DNA of 64,000 bases from UBA1952 sp965246905 (lineage in GTDB: Bacteria; Bacteroidota; Bacteroidia; Chitinophagales; Chitinophagaceae), in assembly GCA_965246905.1 (NCBI GenBank), contig CBDFFZ010000026.1, positions 1-64,000 on the forward strand, written 5' to 3'. The position numbers and the translations under genes were made by a program. How positions within the stretch are numbered: the first letter of the stretch is position 1; each line of letters begins with the position of its first letter. Shown one piece after another: positions 42,005 through 50,538 of this stretch. The notes under the pieces are model-generated. The model did no database searches and was not told where the DNA came from. It worked only from the letters and a program-made list of their open reading frames with translations.

Positions 42005-42427
42005 ATGTTACAGCCAAAGAAAAGTAAACACCGGAAAGCACATAAAGGCCGTATGAAGGGTAACGCTCAGCGTGGCACTTCGGTAGCCTTCGGCTCTTTT
42101 GGTCTGAAAGCACTGGAATCGGTGTGGATGACTAATCGCCAGATTGAGGCTGCCCGCCAGGCGATGACCCGCCACATGAAGCGTGAAGGTAACGTGTGGA
42201 TCCGCATTTTCCCTGATAAGCCAATCACCCGCAAGCCTGCCGAAGTACGGATGGGTAAAGGTAAAGGCAGCCTAGAATACTGGGCTGCTGTAGTAAAGCC
42301 CGGCCATATCATATTCGAAGCAGAAGGTGTGCCGATGCAGGTTGCAAAAGAAGCGCTGGAGTTGGCTGCACAAAAGCTGCCTATCGCTACGAAGTTTGTA
42401 GTACGTGCGGATTACGCCGGAGCGTAA
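42005..42427 (+). CDS. rplP: 50S ribosomal protein L16
   Basis: 140 residues, MLQPKKSKHRKAHKGRMKG to VVRADYAGA, with the conserved GNVWIRIFPDKPITRKPAEVRMGKGKG. It organises the A-site tRNA region. A 44-codon open frame follows in the same frame one codon after its stop. Confidence 0.97.
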   Translation: MLQPKKSKHRKAHKGRMKGNAQRGTSVAFGSFGLKALESVWMTNRQIEAARQAMTRHMKREGNVWIRIFPDKPITRKPAEVRMGKGKGSLEYWAAVVKPGHIIFEAEGVPMQVAKEALELAAQKLPIATKFVVRADYAGA

Positions 42428-42430
42428 TTA

Positions 42431-42565
42431 GTGATCGCCCTGTTACCCTACCTATTAATTGTAATATTCATCATCGTTTCTATCGTTGTTCTGTACAACA
42501 TCATTAGAGAAATGGCTGACTATATACTAAGGTTTTATAAAAAAATGAAAAATGGCAAAAAATAA
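42431..42565 (+). CDS. Possible small membrane protein in the rplP-rpmC gap
   Basis: A GTG-started 44-codon frame fills the gap. It begins one codon after the rplP stop, in the same frame, and ends 14 bases inside rpmC. It would encode a strongly hydrophobic N-terminal segment (IALLPYLLIVIFIIVSIVVL, residues 2-21), then NIIREMADYILRFYKK and a Lys-rich end. This is one transmembrane helix with a positive tail inside. The gap is 124 bp where this operon normally has almost none. It may be chance in AT-rich DNA or an unannotated small protein. Confidence 0.4.
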   Translation: MIALLPYLLIVIFIIVSIVVLYNIIREMADYILRFYKKMKNGKK

Positions 42566-42767
42566 TAAAGCAGACCTTCACGAGTATAGAAAGCTTGATG
42601 ATGCTGGTTTGGATAATAACATAGCGGATGAGCAAATGCGCCTGAAGAAACTTTCTTTCAGCCACGCCGTGAATCCAATAGAGAATCCGCTGACCATCCG
42701 CGCCCTGCGTCGCCGTATCGCGCAGCTTAAAACTGAACAGCGTAAACGTGCCATTGGCAGCAACTAA
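42552..42767 (+). CDS. rpmC: 50S ribosomal protein L29
   Basis: 71 residues with LRFSHA-like region KLSFSHAVNPIENPLTIRALRRRIAQLKTEQ, the two-helix L29 fold near the tunnel exit. rpsQ follows after eight bases. Confidence 0.95.
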   Translation: MAKNNKADLHEYRKLDDAGLDNNIADEQMRLKKLSFSHAVNPIENPLTIRALRRRIAQLKTEQRKRAIGSN

Positions 42768-42775
42768 AAGAAATT

Positions 42776-43060
42776 ATGTCAACAACTACGACTACCGCTA
42801 ATACAGTGGAAAGAAAGAGCCGGAAGATCCGGACAGGTATCGTTGCCAGCAACAAGATGAATAAAACCATCACTGTTACTGTTGAGCGTAAAGTAAAGCA
42901 CCCGATCTACGGTAAGTTCCTCAAGAAGTCCACGAAATTCATGGCTCATGATGAGGAAGAAACCGCAGGCATTGGCGATACTGTTCGTATTATGGAAACC
43001 CGCCCTCTTAGCAAGAACAAGCGCTGGAGACTGGTTGAAGTGATCGAAAAAGCAAAATAA
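42776..43060 (+). CDS. rpsQ: 30S ribosomal protein S17
   Basis: 94 residues with GIVASNKMNKTITVTVERKVKHPIYGKFL, the OB-fold core of S17, after a 15-residue N-terminal extension rich in Thr. It is followed by the longest spacer of the operon (197 bp). Confidence 0.97.
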   Translation: MSTTTTTANTVERKSRKIRTGIVASNKMNKTITVTVERKVKHPIYGKFLKKSTKFMAHDEEETAGIGDTVRIMETRPLSKNKRWRLVEVIEKAK

Positions 43061-43074
43061 GCATTTAGTATAGA

Positions 43075-43255
43075 GTCGTTATTAGATAGTTCAATGTATC
43101 CAAACTATCTACTGATTACTATTTACTAACTACAACATAAAAGAAGTAGGGTATAGTGTGGGGTAGATAGTCCCTGTCAGCTTTTTCTGATTGCTTTCAA
43201 CGACATCTAACTGCTATTTACCAGCGACTAATTACTAACTACTAAAGAAAAAGCA
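43075..43255 (+). repeat. Degenerate hairpin repeat in the rpsQ-rplN spacer
   Basis: TTAGATAGTT pairs with AACTATCTAC (43089-43120 region). Around it are repeated words of the kind ACTAATTACTAACTACTA and CTATTTACTAACTAC. No coding frame is visible. It is similar in style to the repeat-built hairpins at 28211, 46185 and 47246. Confidence 0.55.
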
Positions 43256-43257
43256 AA

Positions 43258-43626
43258 ATGATCCAACAAGAATCACGCCTCAGCGTTGCGGATAACAGCG
43301 GTGCAAAAGAAGTTCTTTGCATCCGTGTACTCGGCAACTCAGGCCAGGCTTATGCCGGTATCGGCGATAAGATTGTGGTGAGTATTAAGGATGCAATTCC
43401 TGCAGCCGGCGTAAAGAAAGGTACTGTTTCCAAGGCGGTTATCGTTCGTACCAAGAACAAGCTTCGCCGTAAGGACGGCTCTTACATCAGCTTTGATGAC
43501 AATGCTGTTGTACTGCTTAATAACTCAGATGACCCGCGCGGCACCCGTATCTTCGGCCCTGTTGCCCGTGAGCTCCGCGATAAAGGATACATGAAAATTG
43601 TTTCCCTCGCACCTGAAGTTTTGTAA
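43258..43626 (+). CDS. rplN: 50S ribosomal protein L14
   Basis: 122 residues, MIQQESRLSVADNSGAKEVLCIRVLG to MKIVSLAPEVL, the normal length and signature of L14. It contacts 16S rRNA in bridge B8. Confidence 0.98.
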   Translation: MIQQESRLSVADNSGAKEVLCIRVLGNSGQAYAGIGDKIVVSIKDAIPAAGVKKGTVSKAVIVRTKNKLRRKDGSYISFDDNAVVLLNNSDDPRGTRIFGPVARELRDKGYMKIVSLAPEVL

Positions 43627-43691
43627 AATAATTCCCGTACATTTGCGGCCCATTACAGGGCTGCGTCTGTAAATCGACAAATATCAATTAA

Positions 43692-44030
43692 GTGAAAAAC
43701 AGATTTCAACCTAAGTTCAATATCCGCAAGGGCGACAATGTCGTGGTAACTGCCGGCGACGATAAGAATCGCGCTGAGCCACGTCGTGTGCTTGCAGTTT
43801 ACCCTATGAAGAGCCGTGTGCTCATTGAAGGCGTCAACATGGTTACCAAGCACCGCAAGCCGAGCGCTCAAAATCCTCAGGGTGGTATCATCCAGGAAGA
43901 AGCACCTATTCATATCTCCAATGTTATGCTTTGGGATGCTGTAGCAAAAGCGCCGGTTCGCATTAAGCGTGAGCGTACTGAAACCGGTTTTAATCGTATT
44001 AATAAAAAATCTGGTCAGGAGGTTAAATAA
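43692..44030 (+). CDS. rplX: 50S ribosomal protein L24
   Basis: 112 residues from a GTG start (MKNRFQPKFNIRKGDNVVVTAGDDKNR), with the KOW motif typical of L24. Its stop TAA shares a base with the rplE ATG (TAATG). AGGAGG lies 10 bases before that ATG, one of the few Shine-Dalgarno-like sites in the window. Confidence 0.96.
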   Translation: MKNRFQPKFNIRKGDNVVVTAGDDKNRAEPRRVLAVYPMKSRVLIEGVNMVTKHRKPSAQNPQGGIIQEEAPIHISNVMLWDAVAKAPVRIKRERTETGFNRINKKSGQEVK

Positions 44031-44617
44031 TGGCAACGACTACAACATATTTTCCGCGGCTTCAAAAGAAGTACAAAGACGAAGTAGTATCCGCTTTGAT
44101 GAAAAAATTCGGATACAAAACTGTAATGCAGGTTCCACGCCTCGAAAAGATCTGTCTTAACCAGGGCGTTAAAGGTTCTGTTTCCGATAAGAAGCTTATT
44201 GATGATGCAGTTAAGGAGATGACAACTGTTACTGGCCAGAAGGCTGTTCCTACCCTTTCCAAGAAAGATATTTCGAACTTCAAGCTGCGTAAGGCGATGC
44301 CAATTGGTACCCGCGTAACGCTGCGCGGTGTGAATATGTACGACTTCATGGATCGTCTGGTATCTATCTCTCTGCCACGTGTACGTGATTTCAAAGGTAT
44401 CAATGAAAAGTCTTTTGACGGGCGTGGCAACTATACTATGGGTGTTACAGAGCAGATCATCTTTCCGGAAATCGATATTGATAAAATCACGCGTATTTCC
44501 GGCATGGATATCACTTTTGTAACAACTGCAAAGACTAATGAGGAAGCCTACGAGCTACTGAAGGAGTTGGGTATGCCGTTTAAGAACATGAAGCGGGAAG
44601 AAGAAACAGCCGCTTAA
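44030..44617 (+). CDS. rplE: 50S ribosomal protein L5
   Basis: 195 residues, with the block VPRLEKICLNQGVKGSVSDKK and RGRGNYTMGV-like DGRGNYTMGVTEQIIFPEIDIDK. L5 binds 5S rRNA. It is coupled to rplX by the TAATG overlap; an 88-bp spacer with ATAAATC words follows. Confidence 0.97.
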   Translation: MATTTTYFPRLQKKYKDEVVSALMKKFGYKTVMQVPRLEKICLNQGVKGSVSDKKLIDDAVKEMTTVTGQKAVPTLSKKDISNFKLRKAMPIGTRVTLRGVNMYDFMDRLVSISLPRVRDFKGINEKSFDGRGNYTMGVTEQIIFPEIDIDKITRISGMDITFVTTAKTNEEAYELLKELGMPFKNMKREEETAA

Positions 44618-44705
44618 GATTTTTGATAGCTGATCCGGGATATACAATTTATTTCTTCTGATCACCAAAATCATAAATCATAAATCACAATTCAGAAATT
44701 AAAAA

Positions 44706-44975
44706 ATGGCAAAAGAATCAGTAAAAGCCCGGGATCGCAAGAAAGCCAAAATGGTTGCATTGTATGCAGACCGTCGTGCTGCCCTTAAAGCTGCCGGCGA
44801 CTATGCAGGTCTCGACAAGCTTCCGCGCAGCTCAAGCCCAGTACGCCTGCACAATCGCTGCCAGCTAACCGGCCGTCCGCGTGGTTACATGCGCCAGTTC
44901 GGCATCTGCCGTGTAGTATTCCGCGAAATGGCGCTTGATGGCAAGCTACCGGGTATTACCAAAGCAAGCTGGTAA
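44706..44975 (+). CDS. rpsN: 30S ribosomal protein S14, zinc-free type
   Basis: 89 residues, the long form without the CxxC pairs of zinc-binding S14: only HNRCQLTGRPRGYMRQFGICR remains. MAKESVKARDRKKAK begins it. Confidence 0.96.
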   Translation: MAKESVKARDRKKAKMVALYADRRAALKAAGDYAGLDKLPRSSSPVRLHNRCQLTGRPRGYMRQFGICRVVFREMALDGKLPGITKASW

Positions 44976-45108
44976 TATCCTTACCCTTGCAGCGTTAAAA
45001 GGTCCCGGAATACACAGGTTGGTAATCTGCCCGGCGAAACCACTAACCAATTAAGATGAAGCAGCCTTACCATCTCTTCATCGCCAAACAGAAATTTTCA
45101 ATTCAACA

Positions 45109-45507
45109 ATGGTAACAGATCCGATAGCAGACTTTCTCACCCGCATTCGTAATGCGCAGATGGCAAAGCACCGCATTGTAGAGATTCCTGCTTCGAATGT
45201 AAAGAAGCGCATGACTGAAATACTTTACGATAAGGGTTATATCCTTAAGTACAAGTTTGAAGACGATAGTAAGCAAGGCATGATCAAGATTGCCCTGAAG
45301 TATGATGCGCAAAGCAAAGAGCCTGCTATCCGTACTTTAGAGCGTGTCAGCCGTCCGGGTCTTCGCCAATATGCGAAGCCAACAGAAATAAAGCGTGTAC
45401 AAAATGGTACCGGTATTGCAATAGTTTCCACTTCCCGCGGTGTAATGACCGATAAGGAAGCCCGTACAGAGAATGTTGGCGGCGAAGTACTTTGCTATAT
45501 TTACTAA
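45109..45507 (+). CDS. rpsH: 30S ribosomal protein S8
   Basis: 132 residues, MVTDPIADFLTRIRNAQ to GGEVLCYIY with STSRGVMTDKEAR near the end, the complete S8. It binds 16S helix 21. A hairpin with a T run follows the stop. Confidence 0.97.
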   Translation: MVTDPIADFLTRIRNAQMAKHRIVEIPASNVKKRMTEILYDKGYILKYKFEDDSKQGMIKIALKYDAQSKEPAIRTLERVSRPGLRQYAKPTEIKRVQNGTGIAIVSTSRGVMTDKEARTENVGGEVLCYIY

Positions 45508-45517
45508 GAAATTTTAC

Positions 45518-45540
45518 CCTGACCGTTGTGGTCAGGTTTT
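45518..45540 (+). terminator. Terminator-like hairpin inside the operon (rpsH-rplF)
   Basis: CCTGACC (45518-45524), loop GTTGT, GGTCAGG (45530-45536) and four T residues. As it lies inside an operon it may act as an attenuator or mRNA processing signal. Confidence 0.55.
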
Positions 45541-45626
45541 GTTACTGCTGACAATACATTAAGCCCTGCTTATCCAGGCTGACCGGTTGACCGCAATTTA
45601 TCATAACTAATAAAACTTTACAGACA

Positions 45627-46181
45627 ATGTCTCGTATAGGTAAGCAACCCATTACATTGGCAAGCGGTATTACACTTACTGTTTCCCCTTCCAATGAGAT
45701 TACAGTTAAAGGCCCCAAAGGTGAGCTTAAGCAACAAGTGGACCGTGATATTAAGGTGGAAGTAAAAGATGGTTCTGTAGAAGTAAGCCGTCCTACTGAC
45801 CAGATCCGTCATCGCGCTATGCATGGCCTGTACCGTTCACTCATTTCCAATATGGTTGAAGGTGTTACTAATGGCTATAAGCGTACGCTTGAACTGGTTG
45901 GTGTAGGGTATCGTGCTACTGTTACCGGGCAGCAGATAGATCTTGCACTTGGTTTCTCTCACAATATTATCCTGGATTTGCCAAAAGAGCTTAAAGCTAC
46001 TGCAACTGCTGAAAAAGGCAAGAATCCTACTATCTCTCTTGAAGGTATAGACAAGCAACTAATTGGTCAGGTAGCTGCAAAGCTGCGTAGCTTACGTAAG
46101 CCGGAGCCCTACAAAGGCAAGGGTGTTCGCTATATGGGTGAGGAGGTTCGCCGTAAAGCTGGTAAGGCCGCTGGTAAATAA
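45627..46181 (+). CDS. rplF: 50S ribosomal protein L6
   Basis: 184 residues, MSRIGKQPITLASGITLTV to KGVRYMGEEVRRKAGKAAGK, with both L6 domains. It lies near the factor-binding site of the 50S subunit. Confidence 0.98.
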   Translation: MSRIGKQPITLASGITLTVSPSNEITVKGPKGELKQQVDRDIKVEVKDGSVEVSRPTDQIRHRAMHGLYRSLISNMVEGVTNGYKRTLELVGVGYRATVTGQQIDLALGFSHNIILDLPKELKATATAEKGKNPTISLEGIDKQLIGQVAAKLRSLRKPEPYKGKGVRYMGEEVRRKAGKAAGK

Positions 46182-46184
46182 GTT

Positions 46185-46275
46185 ATTGCTGATTTTTGAT
46201 TTCGGATTTTTGCTTGCTTAGCAATGGAAGCCCAGGTCATAAATCAAAGATCATAAATCACAAATCAAACTCCGG
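46185..46275 (+). repeat. Degenerate hairpin repeat in the rplF-rplR spacer
   Basis: The left arm GATTTTTGATTTCGGATTTT faces the right arm AAATCAAAGATCATAAATC. Both consist of GATTT or AAATC words and pair imperfectly. Confidence 0.55.
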
Positions 46276-46315
46276 TAGCCATCTCTAAAAGGTGAGCCCG
46301 TAAAAACAAGATACA

Positions 46316-46675
46316 ATGTCAGTTAATCCTAAAGTTCTTCGCCGCCAGAAATTGCGTTGGCGTATTCGGACCAGCGTTTCAGGCACTGCTGCAAAGCCCC
46401 GCTTGTCCGTATTCCGAAGCAATAAAGATATCTATGCACAGCTTATCGATGACAAGCAAGGTATGACCCTCGTTGCTGCTTCATCCCGCGAAAAGAATAT
46501 CTTTAGCGGCGGTGGCAATAAAATGGAGAAATCTACTAAAGTTGGTCAGATTATTGCTGAGCGTGCTAAAGCTGCCGGTATTGAAACCTGTGTTTTCGAT
46601 CGTGGTGGTTATCTCTATCATGGCCGTGTAAAGTCGCTTGCTGACGGTGCACGCGAAGGAGGTCTTAAATTCTAA
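46316..46675 (+). CDS. rplR: 50S ribosomal protein L18
   Basis: 119 residues, RLSVFRSNKDIYAQLIDD and the C-terminal FDRGGYLYHGRVKSLADGAREGGL of L18, a 5S rRNA-binding protein. Confidence 0.97.
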   Translation: MSVNPKVLRRQKLRWRIRTSVSGTAAKPRLSVFRSNKDIYAQLIDDKQGMTLVAASSREKNIFSGGGNKMEKSTKVGQIIAERAKAAGIETCVFDRGGYLYHGRVKSLADGAREGGLKF

Positions 46676-46726
46676 ATATTAAGTTGATTGCCTGGTTTTT
46701 GCTTCGCAGTCATAAATAAATATACA

Positions 46727-47245
46727 ATGTCGAACAATCAAGACAATCGCGTAAAAGGTGGAGAGCTGGAACTGACCGATAAGGTAGTTTCTATCAACCG
46801 CGTGGTGAAGACTACAAAGGGTGGTCGTGCATTCTCTTTTTCTGCACTTGTTGTAGTGGGAGATGGCAATGGTGTGGTAGGTCATGGCCTCGGTAAAGCG
46901 AAAGAAGTTCAGGAGGCAATTACCAAGGGCATTGATGATGCAAAAAAGAACCTTATCAAGGTTCCGGTAATGCATGGCACTATTCCACATGAGCAATATG
47001 CTAAAGAAGGCGCTGCTAAGGTGCTCATAAAGCCAGCGGCTCCCGGTACCGGTGTTATTGCGGGTGGTAGCATGCGTGCTGTCCTGGAAGCTGCAGGTAT
47101 TCACAATGTGCTTAGTAAAAACCTCGGCTCTGCAAATCCACACAATGTGGTGAAAGCCACCGTGCTTGCATTAAGCATGCTCCGTGAACCTATTGCTGTT
47201 GCAAAAACACGCAACATAAGCCTGAAAAAAGTATTCAACGGTTAA
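46727..47245 (+). CDS. rpsE: 30S ribosomal protein S5
   Basis: 172 residues from the ATG at 46727 (MSNNQDNRVKGGELELTDKV); a longer frame from 46688 adds an unlikely N-terminus. It has the double-stranded-RNA-binding fold and VVGDGNGVVGHGLGKAKEV. S5 shapes decoding accuracy at the mRNA entry. Confidence 0.96.
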   Translation: MSNNQDNRVKGGELELTDKVVSINRVVKTTKGGRAFSFSALVVVGDGNGVVGHGLGKAKEVQEAITKGIDDAKKNLIKVPVMHGTIPHEQYAKEGAAKVLIKPAAPGTGVIAGGSMRAVLEAAGIHNVLSKNLGSANPHNVVKATVLALSMLREPIAVAKTRNISLKKVFNG

Positions 47246-47379
47246 ACATTGAAAAGTTGAAGCGTTGAGACGTTAAAGCGTCAAAACGTTGTTCGTACCA
47301 AAGTAGTTATTTAATTGCTCTTTAATTATCGCTTCAACTATTTAATGACTTAACTTTTCAACGACTCAATTAAATAATA
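47246..47379 (+). repeat. Degenerate hairpin repeat in the rpsE-rpmD spacer
   Basis: The left arm TTGAAAAGTTGAAGCGTTGA and onwards is built of GTTGAA words. The right arm CGCTTCAACTATTTAATG ... CTTTTCAACG is the imperfect reverse complement. There is no coding frame. Confidence 0.6.
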
Positions 47380-47565
47380 ATGGCTAAGATAAAAGTAACA
47401 CAGGTAAAAAGCGGTATAGACCGTTCGGAGCGCCAGAAGCGTACCCTGATTGCGTTAGGTCTGCGTAAGATGCATGCTACTGTAGAAGTAGAAGGCACCC
47501 CGCAAATCCTTGGCATGGTGACTAAAGTTGCCCACCTTGTACGCGTAGAAGAAGTAAACGCATAA
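47380..47565 (+). CDS. rpmD: 50S ribosomal protein L30
   Basis: 61 residues, MAKIKVTQVKSGIDRSERQKRTLIALGLRKM, the usual L30. It is non-essential in some bacteria but kept here in its standard place. Confidence 0.96.
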   Translation: MAKIKVTQVKSGIDRSERQKRTLIALGLRKMHATVEVEGTPQILGMVTKVAHLVRVEEVNA

Positions 47566-47677
47566 TTGTGCAATTTTTTTTAGGTAAAATCCCTACTTAC
47601 AAATTCCCAATTCCAACATTCACTAACAAGATTGCGAGCGGTTACAGTTCCGCGCAAGTCTAAAAATTGTAAGCAAT

Positions 47678-48124
47678 ATGGAACTCCATAATTTGAAGCC
47701 AGCCGAGGGCGCTGTGCACAAAACTAAAAGAATTGGCCGTGGTGAAGGATCCGGCCACGGTAAAACCGCCACTCGCGGTGGAAAGGGCCAGACTGCCCGT
47801 ACCGGCTACAATGCTAAAAAGGGTTTTGAAGGTGGCCAGATGCCTATCCAGCGCCGTATGCCAAAGCGTGGATTTAAAAATCCATTCCGTATCGAGCATA
47901 AAGTATTCAACCTTGGTAACCTTGATTTTCTTATTGAGAAGTACGAGATCACAGAATTCAGCCTTGATAATCTTTATGTAAACGGACTAATTGCACGCAC
48001 CGATACCATAAAAATTCTTGGTAACGGTGAGGTGAAAACCAAGATGGCTTTTAAGGTGAATGCCATTAGTGAGAAAGCCAAGGCTGCTATTGAGGCTGCC
48101 GGTGGTTCCGTTGAGCTTATCTAA
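47678..48124 (+). CDS. rplO: 50S ribosomal protein L15
   Basis: 148 residues with RIGRGEGSGHGKTATRGGKGQ and GFEGGQMPIQRRMPKRGF, the L15 signature. A perfect terminator hairpin follows, separating it from secY. Confidence 0.97.
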   Translation: MELHNLKPAEGAVHKTKRIGRGEGSGHGKTATRGGKGQTARTGYNAKKGFEGGQMPIQRRMPKRGFKNPFRIEHKVFNLGNLDFLIEKYEITEFSLDNLYVNGLIARTDTIKILGNGEVKTKMAFKVNAISEKAKAAIEAAGGSVELI

Positions 48125-48141
48125 GTGAATAGCTAACATGG

Positions 48142-48169
48142 AAGACGCATTTGGATAAATGCGTCTTTT
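48142..48169 (+). terminator. Intrinsic terminator between rplO and secY
   Basis: AAGACGCATTT (48142-48152), loop GGAT, AAATGCGTCTT (48157-48167), then T residues: an 11-bp perfect stem. Confidence 0.85.
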
Positions 48170-48216
48170 ATCGTTTATTCGCATTTCTTTTTCTGATTTA
48201 ACAGCATCAATTCCCT

Positions 48217-49584
48217 GTGAAGAAATTTATTGACACGCTCAGGAACATTTGGAGCATTGACGAGCTTCGTAAGCGTATCCTGTTCACGCTAATGCTCATA
48301 TTCATTTATCGTATAGGCACCTACATTACGCTACCTGGTATCAACCCTAATGGTATCACTGCTAAAGCAGGCCCTACAGGTATATTGGGTATACTCGATA
48401 TGTTTGCAGGTGGCGCATTTAGCCACGCTTCTATCTTTGCACTCGGCGTAATGCCCTATATATCTGCCTCTATTTTTATGCAGCTTGCCGGTATCGTTGT
48501 GCCACAGGTGGCTAAGATGCAACGTGAGGAAAGTGGCCGCAAAAAAATCAACCAATATACCCGTTATCTTACGGTACTTGTTACTGCCTTTCAGGCAAGC
48601 GCTTATGTAGCTTACCTGAGCTCACCGCAGTATGAGCTTGCCCGTGTATCACAATTTAGCGGTGCTACCTTTTGGCTTACCACTGTAGTAGTGCTTACGG
48701 CAGGTACACTATTCGTTATGTGGATGGGCGAGAAAATCACTGATAAAGGTATTGGTAACGGTATTTCCCTGATTATCATGGTAGGTATCCTTGCCCGCCT
48801 TCCAAGCGCTTTCCGTGAAGAGGTGAGCAAGCGTTTTGTTCAACACTCCGTGGCTGGCGGTACTTTGGTTCTGCTTATCGAAATCGCTATTTTCATTGCC
48901 ATAGTGATTGGCCTTATCCTTCTTACACAGGGGGTTCGTAAGATTCCGCTCAATTATGCGCGGCGTATTATTGGCAGCACCAATGCTGCAAAGGAGATTA
49001 GTGGCGCACGTGATTTTATCCCGCTGAAAGTAAATATGGTCGGTGTAATGCCCATCATCTTTGCGCAGGCGCTTTTATTCATCCCTGCTACTATTGCCGG
49101 ATTTGCCACAGGTGGCACCGCAGATAAAAGTAATTTTCTGCGTTCACTTAGTGATGATAGCTCAGTATGGTATTATGTGCTATATTCTATTCTTGTAATT
49201 GCATTTACTTATTTCTATACGGCCATTACCTTCAACCCAACGGATATGGCGGATAATCTAAAGCGCAATAACAGCTTTATTCCAGGCGTAAAACCGGGCG
49301 AACCAACTGCCAATTTCATCTCTACTATTATGGATCGCATTACGTTGCCCGGAGCACTGTTCCTAGCGCTGGCTGGTATCCTTCCGGGGCTTGCGCGCCT
49401 AATGGGTGTTACGGGTGGTTTTGCAGGCTTTTATGGTGGTACTTCAATGTTGATCGGTGTTGGTGTAATACTTGATACCCTACAGCAGATCGAGAGCCAC
49501 CTCCTTATGCGTCAGTATGATGGCCTTATGAAGACTGGCCGTATATCGGGCCGACAGCAGCCTGTTGCTAATGCGCCGCTCTAA
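48217..49584 (+). CDS. secY: Protein translocase subunit SecY
   Basis: 455 residues from a GTG start (MKKFIDTLRNIWSIDELRKRILFT). Ten membrane segments are visible. It has the plug region GAFSHASIFALGVMPYISASIFMQL and the cytoplasmic loops with QREESGRKKINQYTRYLT and FYTAITFNPTDMADNLKRNNSFIPGVKPG. SecY forms the protein-conducting channel. The terminators on both sides suggest it can be expressed partly apart from the ribosomal genes. Confidence 0.98.
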   Translation: MKKFIDTLRNIWSIDELRKRILFTLMLIFIYRIGTYITLPGINPNGITAKAGPTGILGILDMFAGGAFSHASIFALGVMPYISASIFMQLAGIVVPQVAKMQREESGRKKINQYTRYLTVLVTAFQASAYVAYLSSPQYELARVSQFSGATFWLTTVVVLTAGTLFVMWMGEKITDKGIGNGISLIIMVGILARLPSAFREEVSKRFVQHSVAGGTLVLLIEIAIFIAIVIGLILLTQGVRKIPLNYARRIIGSTNAAKEISGARDFIPLKVNMVGVMPIIFAQALLFIPATIAGFATGGTADKSNFLRSLSDDSSVWYYVLYSILVIAFTYFYTAITFNPTDMADNLKRNNSFIPGVKPGEPTANFISTIMDRITLPGALFLALAGILPGLARLMGVTGGFAGFYGGTSMLIGVGVILDTLQQIESHLLMRQYDGLMKTGRISGRQQPVANAPL

Positions 49585-49605
49585 GCAATCGATCATTCAA
49601 CTTTT

Positions 49606-49643
49606 AAATCCCTTGCCAGCGCTTAGCCGGTAAGGGATTTTTT
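49606..49643 (+). terminator. Intrinsic terminator between secY and map
   Basis: AAATCCCTTGCC (49606-49617) pairs with GGTAAGGGATTT (49629-49640), one wobble, followed by T residues. Confidence 0.8.
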
Positions 49644-49658
49644 AAAATATCCATTTAC

Positions 49659-50516
49659 ATGATTCATATAAGAAACAAGGACGAGATCGAGACCATCCGG
49701 CAGAATGCAATGATGGTTACTGCTACGCTCACAGAAGTTGCCAAAATGCTTAGGCCGGGCATAACAACGGCATCCATCGATGCAATGGCAGAAACCTTTA
49801 TTCTGGATCATGGCGGGAAACCTTCTTTTAAAGGCTATGGTGGCTTTCCTGCTTCGCTTTGTATCTCTGTGAATGAAGTAGTTGTGCACGGCTTTCCTGG
49901 TGATTATGAGCTTAGGGATGGCGATATCATATCTGTAGATTGCGGATTTTACAGGAATGGATTTCATGGAGATCATGCTTACACCTTCGGCATAGGTAAT
50001 GTGGCGACCGAAGTGCTGGATATGATGCGTATTACCAAAGAATCATTAGTAAAAGGCATTGAGCAGGCAAAATCAAATAACAGGATCGGAGATATCGCTC
50101 ATGCAATAGAATATCATACCAATAAGCTGCATGGCTACGGTGTAGTACGCGAGCTCGTAGGCCACGGCGTTGGAAAAGATTTGCATGAAGATCCGCAGGT
50201 GCCGAATTTTGGCCGCCGTGGGGATGGTAAACGGATTAAAGAGCACTCCGTACTTGCTATCGAGCCAATGATAAACCTCGGTACGCGCGAAGTATATACA
50301 CTGGATGATGGATGGACGATCGTAACGGCAGATGGTAAGCCTTCCTGCCACTATGAGCATACAACGCTGGTGCGCAGAAATAGTGGTGAAAACCTTTCCA
50401 GTTTCGGGCCGATCGAGGCTGCCGAACGACTGAACCATGAGCTGGCTATTGGTCATTTAGCGCCCGAAGGAAAGGCGACGCAGGTCGCCGATATGTCAAT
50501 AAACAGCGTAAACTGA
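49659..50516 (+). CDS. map: Type I methionine aminopeptidase
   Basis: 285 residues, about 25 more than usual for the family. Metal ligands can be seen in SVDCGF and GDHAYTF (two Asp), GHGVGKDLHEDP (His), AIEPM (Glu) and CHYEHTTLV (Glu). It removes the initiator Met from new proteins. The extra C-terminal residues (NHELAIGHLAPEGKATQVADMSINSVN) look unrelated to the core and may come from loss of the original stop. infA, rpmJ and the alpha operon do not follow; a pseudogene does. Confidence 0.95.
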   Translation: MIHIRNKDEIETIRQNAMMVTATLTEVAKMLRPGITTASIDAMAETFILDHGGKPSFKGYGGFPASLCISVNEVVVHGFPGDYELRDGDIISVDCGFYRNGFHGDHAYTFGIGNVATEVLDMMRITKESLVKGIEQAKSNNRIGDIAHAIEYHTNKLHGYGVVRELVGHGVGKDLHEDPQVPNFGRRGDGKRIKEHSVLAIEPMINLGTREVYTLDDGWTIVTADGKPSCHYEHTTLVRRNSGENLSSFGPIEAAERLNHELAIGHLAPEGKATQVADMSINSVN

Positions 50517-50538
50517 CAGCAGTAATCCCTGATTATTT

